Shown here: piece by piece, positions 1 through 6,676 of the stretch | How the letters are laid out: every line of letters begins with the position of its first letter | Numbering within the stretch: the first letter of the stretch is position 1 | Assembly: GCA_964426355.1 (NCBI GenBank) | Contig: CAYRRA010000112.1 | Coordinates: 1-14,497 of the forward strand | Source of the DNA: JAJFTV01 sp964426355 | Lineage (GTDB): Bacteria > Chloroflexota > Anaerolineae > Anaerolineales > Anaerolineaceae | Direction: 5' to 3' | DNA length: 14,497 nt | Made by a program: the position numbers and the translations under genes | The notes under the pieces: model-generated | Told to the model about the DNA's origin: nothing | Databases searched by the model: none | The model's input: the letters and a program-made list of their open reading frames with translations, nothing else

Positions 1-645
1 GAAAATGATTCCGCAGCCTGAATCTGCTCCCTGGTACGGAACTGCTACTTGCCAGGTCAGGTCAGCACGAAAAACAAAGTCGGTGAAATCATAACCGGTA
101 TATGTCTTTTGATAGCTATCTGTTTGAGCCCAGTTACTTTCAAAGTCATCTACGATGAAGAAAGCGCCATTATCTGTGCTGATTACCCCGCTCTTAAGCA
201 GGCTTTGCACCTCAGAAAACATGGGGTAAGCCACTGATGTGGGGTCTAATGTCGCTGGGATTTGGGTAACAGTGGGCGAGGGCGTGAAAGTAATCGTAGC
301 AGTGGGTTGTGGAGTATTGGTTGGCGCAAGGGTGATAGTCGGGGTTGTGGTGGGTTTGTCCTCAACAACAAACGCGGTATTCGTTGGTTGTGCTGTATCG
401 GTAACCATTTCCTCTTCAGACATGCTTTCAGAAGGAGATTTGGTTGACGTAGAATCTACTTCTTCCAACGCTGGGGTTTCTTCTAATGCCAATTGTTCGC
501 CTGGAGTCATCCGTGAAATCGCATTGTAAATCCCGGCAGAAACCATCGTGAAACCGCCAAAGACAACGCTGACACAAAGGACAACGGTGGTTAATACAAA
601 GGCAATCATCAAATAACGAGAGATTTCCGTAGTTCGGTTTGCCAT
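1..645 (-). CDS. Membrane-anchored protein with Thr/Pro linker and jelly-roll-like domain (3' end missing)
   Basis: The frame is open from an ATG at 645 to the left edge, giving 215 residues with no stop. The start has a good ribosome site: GGAG lies six bases upstream. Residues 1-10 are short and polar, residues 11-38 form one hydrophobic membrane segment, and residues about 50-135 are acidic and then Thr/Pro/Ser-rich, like an extracellular spacer. From about residue 160 a folded domain begins (VDDFESNW, then FVFRADLTW and SGCGIIF). This pattern resembles concanavalin/laminin-G-like jelly-roll domains of surface proteins, but the domain is cut off, so the family is tentative. It lies 37 bases after the M23 gene on the same strand and is probably cotranscribed with it. 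Function unknown. A substrate-binding or surface role is inference only. Confidence 0.8.
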   Translation of the reverse strand, partial: MANRTTEISRYLMIAFVLTTVVLCVSVVFGGFTMVSAGIYNAISRMTPGEQLALEETPALEEVDSTSTKSPSESMSEEEMVTDTAQPTNTAFVVEDKPTTTPTITLAPTNTPQPTATITFTPSPTVTQIPATLDPTSVAYPMFSEVQSLLKSGVISTDNGAFFIVDDFESNWAQTDSYQKTYTGYDFTDFVFRADLTWQVAVPYQGADSGCGIIF

Positions 646-682
646 AATTCGCTCCGGTAATAAGTTTACCCCAACTGCAGTT

Positions 683-1750
683 TTATTGATAGCGGAAGTT
701 GAGGAAGATATCCATCGGATCGAACGGAACCAGGTCACCACTGGTCCGCCACCATAAATATTCTTCCTGTTCTTCTTCTGTTGCTGAAGTGTCGTAAAAA
801 GCCATACTGTCGGTTACTAACCCGCTCCGCCCCACTCGCGTTTCAAGATGCAAATGTGCTTCAGCAGTCTGGCTTGCACCAAGTCGATTGATTGGGTCGC
901 CACAATTAAACCTGGTACCTATTACAATGTCTGGATCATCCATCAAATGACCGTAGAGATGGTAAAGTGATTGCCCCGGTTCAATATCGATAATCTCTCT
1001 CAGGGATTCGGGTAATTCCTCATACGTGGTCTCTAAGATAATGGCGTTCCCCAACGGGAAACGATTATTAACCACTCCAGCAACTTTCCCTGCCAACATG
1101 GCTTTAATATAGATCCCGAACAGGTATTGTTCTCGAAAATTGTATGACCCAAAATCAACCCCATGATGCCCCGAATCCGAGAATTGGTTAGGCACGTTGT
1201 ATTCCTGAGAAATGATCGATTGCAGTTCATACATTTCAATGCCTTCGATGGGTGAACATAAAGCTTCAGGGGCATACTCCAGGCTGGAAACGACTACTGT
1301 TGGGGTTAGTGTTGCAGTTGGTTCGTGTGTGGGCGATACGAATGTCGGAAAAGGAGGAACTTCGGCTGGGAAACTGCTTTCATCTTCTGTTTTGCTATCG
1401 CTGTAAGGCTCGGTTGGTGTGCTTGTCGAAACTGCCTCGCGCGTGTTCATTACCTCTTCATCACGAGGGGTTTCTTCACGTTTAAAAATGTTGGAGATAA
1501 AAGCAGGAATTTCAGGCTTTTCAATTTTGATCTCAAAACGCGGAATAACGGCTTCGACAGGCAAGTGGATTGGAGGTTTCATAATTGAATAAGCAGAAAC
1601 ACCCAATAGTAAAATGGTAAATAACAAACCGCCGAGATGGGTTATGATTACCAAGGTTATAAAAGATAGATTTAGAAAGCCCTGATCAAAAATGTTTTTA
1701 TAACGCTCAACCTTGCTCAAGTCGGCTTTAATTCCCCGTCTATTCCCCAT
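683..1750 (-). CDS. Membrane-anchored M23-family peptidase-like protein
   Basis: Probable zinc-dependent peptidoglycan endopeptidase outside the membrane. Numbered from the upstream ATG at 1759, the protein has a basic N-terminus, one membrane segment (about residues 31-60), an acidic and Thr/Pro-rich spacer (about 90-165) and an M23 (LytM/peptidase M23) domain. The domain keeps the zinc-ligand pattern HHGVD (H198 and D202), a YGHL motif (H271) and AHLHLE (H302 and H304), so all expected metal and catalytic histidines are present and it should be active. An extra acidic stretch of about 20 residues (ELPESLREIIDIEPG) sits before the YGHL strand. The ATG at 1750 is preferred as start because AGGA at 1760-1763 is nine bases away but directly abuts the ATG at 1759. 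The gene is the first of a two-gene minus-strand unit. M23 assignment is confident; the substrate is inferred. Confidence 0.85.
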   Translation of the reverse strand: MGNRRGIKADLSKVERYKNIFDQGFLNLSFITLVIITHLGGLLFTILLLGVSAYSIMKPPIHLPVEAVIPRFEIKIEKPEIPAFISNIFKREETPRDEEVMNTREAVSTSTPTEPYSDSKTEDESSFPAEVPPFPTFVSPTHEPTATLTPTVVVSSLEYAPEALCSPIEGIEMYELQSIISQEYNVPNQFSDSGHHGVDFGSYNFREQYLFGIYIKAMLAGKVAGVVNNRFPLGNAIILETTYEELPESLREIIDIEPGQSLYHLYGHLMDDPDIVIGTRFNCGDPINRLGASQTAEAHLHLETRVGRSGLVTDSMAFYDTSATEEEQEEYLWWRTSGDLVPFDPMDIFLNFRYQ

Positions 1751-1759
1751 TCGTAACAT

Positions 1760-1763
1760 TCCT
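1760..1763 (-). promoter_or_regulatory. Ribosome binding site deciding the M23 gene start
   Basis: AGGA on the minus strand touches the ATG at 1759 with no spacer, but lies nine bases from the in-frame ATG at 1750. The normal spacing supports translation from 1750, which shortens the protein by three residues. Confidence 0.5.
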
Positions 1764-1851
1764 GGAAAAAATCGTAGGATAGGCTTTTCTTAACAAATTT
1801 TTACTCATAATGAACTGAATATACAATTCCCTGATATGCTCTAATTCCAAA

Positions 1852-1860
1852 ATTATACCA
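1852..1860 (-). promoter_or_regulatory. Extended -10 promoter (TGGTATAAT) for the minus-strand M23 operon
   Basis: The minus strand reads TGGTATAAT, a perfect TGn extended -10 box for the housekeeping sigma factor. No good -35 is seen 16-18 bases upstream, as is usual for extended -10 promoters. Transcription would begin near 1845 and leave a leader of about 95 bases before the M23 start. It lies in the 259-bp AT-rich divergent intergenic region, which otherwise holds no supportable gene. Confidence 0.55.
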
Positions 1861-1967
1861 TAGCGAATTTCCAGACCCATCCAGATATAACAAATCTTGA
1901 AAAACCGATTTTTTCTACTCAACAAAAATGTAAACCAGCCTGGCGATTTTCCCACTATTTTGGTGTG

Positions 1968-1973
1968 TATAAT
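1968..1973 (+). promoter_or_regulatory. -10 box (TATAAT) for the propeller/M23 lipoprotein operon
   Basis: A consensus TATAAT lies 36 bases before the ATG at 2010. No convincing -35 is present at 16-18 bases upstream. Transcription would start near 1980 and give a leader of about 30 bases. With the minus-strand site at 1852-1860 it makes this region a divergent promoter pair about 110 bases apart. Confidence 0.45.
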
Positions 1974-2009
1974 AAGTTGAAGTCTTGATGAATAGTTCAA
2001 ACAAAATCG

Positions 2010-3884
2010 ATGAACAAACCTATTATCTTCAACAAGCGCAGGCTTGTATTAATCCTCATCCTATTACTCATTCTTTTCCCGACGGCTTTTTTCATTACCA
2101 GTTCCCAGGGATGGCTACCCACATTTTTACAGAAGAGGCAAACTGACACTCCGTCCGTTGAACAGGTTGAAATATCTCCTTCTGAAAACGCTCAAATAAG
2201 CCCTACGCCATCGGTTGATTCTACCCGGGAAGATGAGGTTGTGAAGCCCACAACGACTGAGAAACACACCGCATCTGCGATCTTCTCAATGATGGATGGT
2301 GATTTCTACCACTTGTTTACTTTTTCTCCTGAAACCTTTTCGACCGTTCGCATTACTAATGAGGACTATGACGATATCAGCCCGGCTTTCAGTCCGGATG
2401 GCAGCCGGTTGGCATTCAGCTCAAACCGAGCCGGGTTCTGGGATATTTACGTGTGGGATATCGTTTCTGACCAACTGGAAAAAATTACCGATACCCCAAC
2501 ATACGATGCCCAACCTACCTGGTCACCCGATGGAAATTGGATTGTGATTGAAAGTTACCTGGATGACAATCTGGAATTACAGATCGTTTCAACCATCAAC
2601 CCTCAAGATCCGATCAGATTGACTGAAGACCAAGCCGCTGACCATTCACCTGCATGGTCACCCGAAGGACGTTCAATTTTATTCGTTTCGGACCGCACTG
2701 GTGACCAGGAAATATGGTTAGCCGATTTAGATTCCTCTGAAAACCGTTTCACAAATATCAGCAATCAACCAGATGCCCAAGACCATGCACCAGCTTGGTC
2801 GCCTAATGGAGATCAAATTGCCTGGTCTACTCTTCGGGATGGGCTTGAGCAAATCGTAATCTACTCGCTCATTGACAAGACCAGTAGAATTATTGCCCCC
2901 GGCTCTCAGCCGGTGTTCAGTCCAGATGGGAGCATGTTACTGGTGGTAAACGAAACCCCCAATTCAGAGTTTTTAACTGTATTTTCAAGCATCACTGGAA
3001 AAATCCTCTATCCGATCGTCATTCTTCCCGGTGCGACGCAAAGTATATCGTGGAATATATCGACCGCTCTGCAACAATGGTTGACCAATAACCCATCCAT
3101 CAATGTCGAATATCCTTTATCCTCTGCTCAGGATACCGACCTGGTCGATTCATCTACTAGCTTAAATCTGATTCAATTAGAGGGAATATCGGCACCCAAT
3201 CCATTTTTAGTGTCCCCCGCGGTTGGACCTTTCGTCAGCCTTCGAGAACAAGTGCACCAAAAAATTGGTTGGAATTTTCTCGATCATCTTGAAAATGCTT
3301 ACCTGCCATTGACTGAACCGCCTTCTCCGGGATTGCAGCAAAGCTGGCTTTATACCGGCAGAGCCATATCAGTCAATCCAATGCCATTATTTGGAGGATG
3401 GATGTGTGTGGTCAGGGAGGAATACGCAGGCAGCATTTACTGGCGTTTGTACCTCAAAACTCGATATCAAGACGGTTCACAGGGAATGCCAATCAAGTCG
3501 CAGACGTGGGATTTTAATGCCCGTTATTCAGGTAATCCGCAAAGCTACGAAAACGGGGGTGATTATGCAGATACCCCTGCCGGCTATTGGGTAGACTTCA
3601 CAGAAATTGCCCGCCAGTATGGTTGGAACAGGCTGCCCGCATTAACCAATTGGCGCACCTATTTCTCGGCAGCCCTGTTCAACCAATACATATACAAGAC
3701 CAATTTGGATTGGTTCTCAGCCATGCAGCAAGTTTATCCAGTTGAAGCGCTCTCTACGGCTACGCGCATTCCAACAAAAACTCAGACACCAACCACCACA
3801 CAAACCAGCTCTCCAACCTCCCGACCAACCCGAACGCCAACGCATACCAATACGCCTAAACCTTCCTCGACTTCTACACCATGA
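2010..3884 (+). CDS. Membrane-anchored PD40/TolB-type beta-propeller protein with unassigned C-terminal domain
   Basis: A 624-residue surface protein. Residues 1-11 are basic, 12-31 form a membrane anchor, and 40-88 are a Thr/Ser/Pro spacer. Repeated PD40 (WD40-like) blades follow, each with an SPDG-like turn: ISPAFSPDG (123-131), AQPTWSPDG (167-175), HSPAWSPEG (212-220), HAPAWSPNG (259-267) and SQPVFSPDG (299-307). Residues about 400-580 form a separate aromatic-rich domain (GWNFLDHL, WLYTGRA, GYWVDFTEIARQYGW) that I cannot assign to a named family. The last 43 residues are almost only Thr, Pro, Ser, Arg and Lys. No catalytic motif is seen, so binding or scaffolding is the likely role. The start lacks a clear Shine-Dalgarno. 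Its stop overlaps the next start by ATGA, which implies translational coupling to the M23 lipoprotein. Propeller call confident, function unknown. Confidence 0.85.
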   Translation: MNKPIIFNKRRLVLILILLLILFPTAFFITSSQGWLPTFLQKRQTDTPSVEQVEISPSENAQISPTPSVDSTREDEVVKPTTTEKHTASAIFSMMDGDFYHLFTFSPETFSTVRITNEDYDDISPAFSPDGSRLAFSSNRAGFWDIYVWDIVSDQLEKITDTPTYDAQPTWSPDGNWIVIESYLDDNLELQIVSTINPQDPIRLTEDQAADHSPAWSPEGRSILFVSDRTGDQEIWLADLDSSENRFTNISNQPDAQDHAPAWSPNGDQIAWSTLRDGLEQIVIYSLIDKTSRIIAPGSQPVFSPDGSMLLVVNETPNSEFLTVFSSITGKILYPIVILPGATQSISWNISTALQQWLTNNPSINVEYPLSSAQDTDLVDSSTSLNLIQLEGISAPNPFLVSPAVGPFVSLREQVHQKIGWNFLDHLENAYLPLTEPPSPGLQQSWLYTGRAISVNPMPLFGGWMCVVREEYAGSIYWRLYLKTRYQDGSQGMPIKSQTWDFNARYSGNPQSYENGGDYADTPAGYWVDFTEIARQYGWNRLPALTNWRTYFSAALFNQYIYKTNLDWFSAMQQVYPVEALSTATRIPTKTQTPTTTQTSSPTSRPTRTPTHTNTPKPSSTSTP

Positions 3885-5008
3885 ACCACCACGTAACCCG
3901 ATTTTTTTGTTTGTTTTTGTTGGGGACTTTTCTACTCACCTCCTGTAGTGTAGACGGGAATAAAGAACCGTCCACGCTTTCTTCAATAGTCGAAATGGCT
4001 GCCAGTCCATCAGCAACGGTCATCACAACGATATCCCCTACCCAACAGCCGGTTGTCATTTCAACTTCCGAAACCCCACACTTATCCAACCCAGAATCTT
4101 CAGGCAACGAAATCCTGGAATTTTCTTTCCCCACTCCAAACAGCGAAGCAGTCTCGCTCTGGCGTCCTCCATTGTATGAAGTTCCGTGGGCGCTCAGCCC
4201 GTTTGACCACTTTTACTTCACCCGCCCTGTTGCAGCCGATAAAATTAACTGGCCCCTTGCGAATTATCGGTATGGAGGTATTTTTTTTGGAACCGATATT
4301 GTTCACACCGGGATTGATATACCTGCCCCTTTGGGTACCACCGTCATTGCAGCGGGTTCCGGTAAGGTAGTTTGGGCAGGATACGGATTGTTCTATGGAA
4401 ACAGCGACCCCAATGATCCCTATGGTTTAGCAGTATCTATCAAACACGATTTCGGTTATCATGGCAGGGAACTATACACGATTTATGCGCACATGAACCG
4501 CATCGACGTAGTCTTAGGTCAACAAGTAGAAACGGGCACGCCACTCGGCATAATCGGTATCACCGGCAAAACCACCGGACCCCATTTGCATTTTGAAGTC
4601 CGCATTGAAGACAACAGCTTCTATTCCACAAGAAACCCTGAACTCTGGATCGCTCCTCCGCAAGGTTGGGGAGTGTTGGCAGGCGATTTTAGGAATACGA
4701 ACGGTTCATTCCTGACCGAACAAGTTGTGAAAATCCGATCCTTGAACACCAACCAGAAATGGGAAGTCATCACGTATGGCTCTGTGGCTGTTCATAAAGA
4801 TGAATATTATCAAGAAAACCTGGTTATTGGTGATTTGCCAGCCGGAGATTATGAAATTTCTTTGGATTATCTTGAGCAAAAATATGATTGCCAGACTATT
4901 ATTTTCCCTGGTGCAATCACGTTCCTCAAATTTAAAGGAAACCAGGGCTTCAGTTTTGAACCCCCACCAACACCAGAACCTGAGACATGGCTTGAAAGCG
5001 GGAACTAG
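3881..5008 (+). CDS. M23-family metallopeptidase lipoprotein
   Basis: A 375-residue lipoprotein, probably a peptidoglycan endopeptidase at the outer face of the membrane. The signal peptide ends in the lipobox LLTSC (lipidated C22), followed by a Ser/Thr/Pro spacer to about residue 95. The M23 domain (about 130-260) has HTGID (H142 and D146), YAHM (H204) and PHLHFE (H235 and H237). These are the zinc ligands and catalytic histidines of active LytM-type enzymes, so activity is expected. Residues about 260-355 form an added beta-rich domain resembling carboxypeptidase-regulatory-like folds, ending in a Pro-rich tail. There is no ribosome site of its own: the ATG overlaps the TGA of the propeller gene, so translation is probably coupled and the two proteins may act together. 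A second M23 gene lies on the other side of the divergent promoter region. Confidence 0.9.
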   Translation: MNHHVTRFFCLFLLGTFLLTSCSVDGNKEPSTLSSIVEMAASPSATVITTISPTQQPVVISTSETPHLSNPESSGNEILEFSFPTPNSEAVSLWRPPLYEVPWALSPFDHFYFTRPVAADKINWPLANYRYGGIFFGTDIVHTGIDIPAPLGTTVIAAGSGKVVWAGYGLFYGNSDPNDPYGLAVSIKHDFGYHGRELYTIYAHMNRIDVVLGQQVETGTPLGIIGITGKTTGPHLHFEVRIEDNSFYSTRNPELWIAPPQGWGVLAGDFRNTNGSFLTEQVVKIRSLNTNQKWEVITYGSVAVHKDEYYQENLVIGDLPAGDYEISLDYLEQKYDCQTIIFPGAITFLKFKGNQGFSFEPPPTPEPETWLESGN

Positions 5009-5030
5009 AGAAAGTAAGACCCTCTCATTC

Positions 5031-5039
5031 TGGTATAAT
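5031..5039 (+). promoter_or_regulatory. Extended -10 promoter (TGGTATAAT) before the lipoprotein cluster
   Basis: TGGTATAAT, identical to the sites at 1852-1860 and 13786-13794, lies just after the M23 lipoprotein stop. No -35 is evident. Initiation near 5046 would give a leader of about 130 bases that contains the palindrome at 5113-5126. Confidence 0.55.
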
Positions 5040-5062
5040 CAGAAAGATATTGTTGATTAACC

Positions 5063-5091
5063 TTGACAATTTATCCATACCAATGGACAAT
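5063..5091 (+). promoter_or_regulatory. Possible second promoter (TTGACA, 17 bases, GACAAT)
   Basis: A perfect TTGACA at 5063-5068 is followed after 17 bases by GACAAT (5086-5091), four of six matches to TATAAT. It would start transcription near 5098, before the palindrome. The weak -10 makes it less convincing than the extended -10 site upstream. Confidence 0.3.
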
Positions 5092-5112
5092 CCGGTAACC
5101 GAGCAATCAGTT

Positions 5113-5126
5113 GTTTCTCGAGAAAC
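5113..5126. promoter_or_regulatory. Perfect 14-bp palindrome GTTTCTCGAGAAAC in the lipoprotein leader
   Basis: The seven-base arms are perfectly symmetric with no spacer, about 50 bases before the ATG at 5175. With no loop it is better suited to a dimeric regulator than to an RNA hairpin, though a less perfect stem with CAGT/ACTG flanks is possible. Just upstream is a smaller dyad, CGGTAACCG. No regulator gene is adjacent, so an operator role is inferred only. Confidence 0.4.
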
Positions 5127-5161
5127 TGGATTTGCCAGGTAAGTATGGTTAAAAATTAGAT

Positions 5162-5166
5162 GGAGG
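5162..5166 (+). promoter_or_regulatory. Ribosome binding site GGAGG fixing the first lipoprotein start
   Basis: GGAGG lies eight bases before the ATG at 5175. An in-frame ATG at 5160 overlaps this site and has no site of its own, so 5175 is the real start. It also gives a cleaner signal peptide. Confidence 0.75.
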
Positions 5167-5174
5167 ATCCGATA

Positions 5175-5882
5175 ATGACATCAAATAAAATAAAGGCAGG
5201 GATCATCATCATTCTTTCCTTGCTGTTGCTTTCTTCGTGTAAAGGTCAGCAGTCATCCGAACCAACTATGGACCCGGACATGATTTATACCTCCGCTGCC
5301 ATTACAGTAGAAGCTCAACTGACGCAAGCCGCCCTTGCGAATCCTTCGGCGACAAACACAGAAATGCCCACTCCAGAGCCTTCTGCCACACCGGAAACGC
5401 AAAATCAGGAAGGTGCACAGGCAACCACCGACCCTGCACAATCAGGGCAGCCCGGTCAACCAGTTTCCACATCCACCCCGGTGGTTTTAGCAACATTCAC
5501 TGCATCGCCACGCCCGCCTAGTGCTAAAGCTCAGTTTGAATTGCTTGACCAGGATCCAGACGATGGTTCGGTTGTTGGTCCTGGCGTTACCTTCGACATG
5601 GTCTGGTCAGTGAAAAATACAGGCACCGAAACCTGGACAGAGATGTACACCGTTGAATTCTTCTTAGGCGACCGGATTGGTGGAGGTCGCTACACTGAAG
5701 GTCGATATTACTTTAAACACGAGGTTAAACCAGGTGAGACCATTAATATTATGGTGGACATGAAAACACCAGGCACAGCAGGTGAATATTACTCCTGGTG
5801 GAAACTAAAAGATGATCAGGGAAACAATTTCGGTGATGTGGACGTGACGCTGATTGTGAAACTACCCACTGCCACACCCTGA
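5175..5882 (+). CDS. FW-domain (NBR1-like Ig) lipoprotein 1
   Basis: A 235-residue lipoprotein. The signal peptide ends in lipobox LLSSC (C22). Residues 33-51 hold the DPDMIYTSAA...QLTQ segment, which may form a short amphipathic helix. About 60 Thr/Pro/Ser/Gln-rich residues follow, then an Ig-like domain (about 119-230) of the four-tryptophan type first described in human NBR1. The expected features are visible: VWSVKNTGTETW (W144, W154), PGETI, SWWKLKDDQGNNFG (W208, W209). It is the best match to the family of the three copies here. Bacterial members are generally uncharacterised; binding to a partner or the wall is inference. It heads the cluster after a structured leader and is separated from copy 2 by a probable terminator, so it may be expressed more strongly. 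Domain call fairly confident. Confidence 0.88.
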   Translation: MTSNKIKAGIIIILSLLLLSSCKGQQSSEPTMDPDMIYTSAAITVEAQLTQAALANPSATNTEMPTPEPSATPETQNQEGAQATTDPAQSGQPGQPVSTSTPVVLATFTASPRPPSAKAQFELLDQDPDDGSVVGPGVTFDMVWSVKNTGTETWTEMYTVEFFLGDRIGGGRYTEGRYYFKHEVKPGETINIMVDMKTPGTAGEYYSWWKLKDDQGNNFGDVDVTLIVKLPTATP

Positions 5883-5915
5883 TTTCCAATCATCCCAACT
5901 TGAAAGAACAAAATC

Positions 5916-5938
5916 GCCGGGTGACCCCCGGCTGTTTT
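5916..5938 (+). terminator. Short GC-rich hairpin terminator or attenuator
   Basis: GCCGGG (5916-5921) and CCCGGC (5927-5932) form a six-bp GC stem with a five-base loop, followed by TGTTTT. It lies 34 bases after the stop of lipoprotein 1 and 23 bases before the start of lipoprotein 2. The T run is short, so partial read-through is likely. No good separate promoter for lipoprotein 2 is seen: TATAAT at 5938-5943 would start transcription on top of its ribosome site. Confidence 0.6.
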
Positions 5939-5960
5939 ATAATATAGCAGGAATATCGAT

Positions 5961-6656
5961 ATGAAAAAATGGTCATACCTTTTCTTAATTCCAATCCTCT
6001 TACTCTCTTCCTGTAATTTAGGAAAAAGTGCTAAGGAAACGAAGGATCCCAACGCGGTATACACTTCTGCAGCACAAACGGTTGCAGTTCAACTGACTCA
6101 AAACGCACAGAAACAACCTTCCACCACCCAGACTCCAACCCAGGCAGCAACCACTGCACCCCTCCCCACAGGGCCTGCTCTGCAAGAAACCATCGTGTCG
6201 CCTAGCCGGACGACGCAGCCTACTACTGCTGCAACTCAGCCATCTGTAGCAGACCGTGTGGAGTTCGTCAGTCAAACCCCCCAAGATGGTACGGCATACG
6301 CACCAAAAGAGAGTTTTAAGGTTACATGGCAGGTGAAAAACGTTGGGCAAACGACTTGGACAACCGATTATAAAATTCGCTTCTTTAGCGGAAACCGAAT
6401 TGGCGCAGGCTTGGCGAACGAATATTCGTTTCCAAAATCAGCCGCACCCGGTGAAACGATTTCTATCACAGTTGATTTCCTTACAGGTGCTGACACAGGC
6501 GAATTTCAGAGCAACTGGGTTTTGACCAATCAAAACGGTCAAAATTTCTACCCGCTTTATATTTCCATTCGTGTTGCAATACCCACACAAACACCTACAC
6601 CCACCTACACAACCGAACCCACAGCAACTTCTGAGACGCCCACTTCGGGTGATTAA
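5961..6656 (+). CDS. FW-domain (NBR1-like Ig) lipoprotein 2
   Basis: A 231-residue paralogue of the preceding lipoprotein. Lipobox LLSSC (C18) is followed by the DPNAVYTSAAQTV...QLTQ segment (29-47), a Thr/Pro/Gln linker to about residue 97, and an FW-type Ig-like domain (about 100-207) with VTWQVKNVGQTTW (W123, W133), PGETI and NWVLTNQNGQNF (W186). Unlike copy 1, it ends in a Thr/Pro-rich tail of about 24 residues. GCAGGA at 5947-5952, eight bases before the ATG, supports the start. The nucleotide sequence of the shared segment has diverged greatly from copy 1, so the duplication is old. A binding role at the surface is inferred. It probably depends on read-through from the upstream promoters. 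Confidence 0.87.
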   Translation: MKKWSYLFLIPILLLSSCNLGKSAKETKDPNAVYTSAAQTVAVQLTQNAQKQPSTTQTPTQAATTAPLPTGPALQETIVSPSRTTQPTTAATQPSVADRVEFVSQTPQDGTAYAPKESFKVTWQVKNVGQTTWTTDYKIRFFSGNRIGAGLANEYSFPKSAAPGETISITVDFLTGADTGEFQSNWVLTNQNGQNFYPLYISIRVAIPTQTPTPTYTTEPTATSETPTSGD

Positions 6657-6676
6657 TTGAAACAATAAGGAGTGTT

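Noticed and set aside
239..529. Val/Gly-rich plus-strand frame
   Set aside because: It is the reverse complement of the Thr/Pro linker of the minus-strand gene at 1-645. The frame at 10447-10710 opposite the LysM protein has the same origin.
1740..2000. 86-codon minus-strand frame in the divergent intergenic region
   Set aside because: It needs a TTG start with no ribosome site, covers both promoter-like sites and overlaps the start of the M23 gene. The amino-acid composition reflects AT-rich non-coding DNA.
3760..3880. Tandem repeat or CRISPR-like array in the Thr/Pro-rich DNA
   Set aside because: The ACC/CCA/ACA-rich stretch is coding low complexity with no fixed repeat unit or spacers.
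5160..5174. ATG at 5160 as start of lipoprotein 1
   Set aside because: It overlaps the GGAGG site that serves the ATG at 5175, and it would add an acidic extension before the signal peptide.
5938..5943. TATAAT as a separate promoter for lipoprotein 2
   Set aside because: Transcription would begin around 5950, on top of the ribosome site at 5947-5952. The sequence is more simply the T-rich tail after the terminator hairpin.
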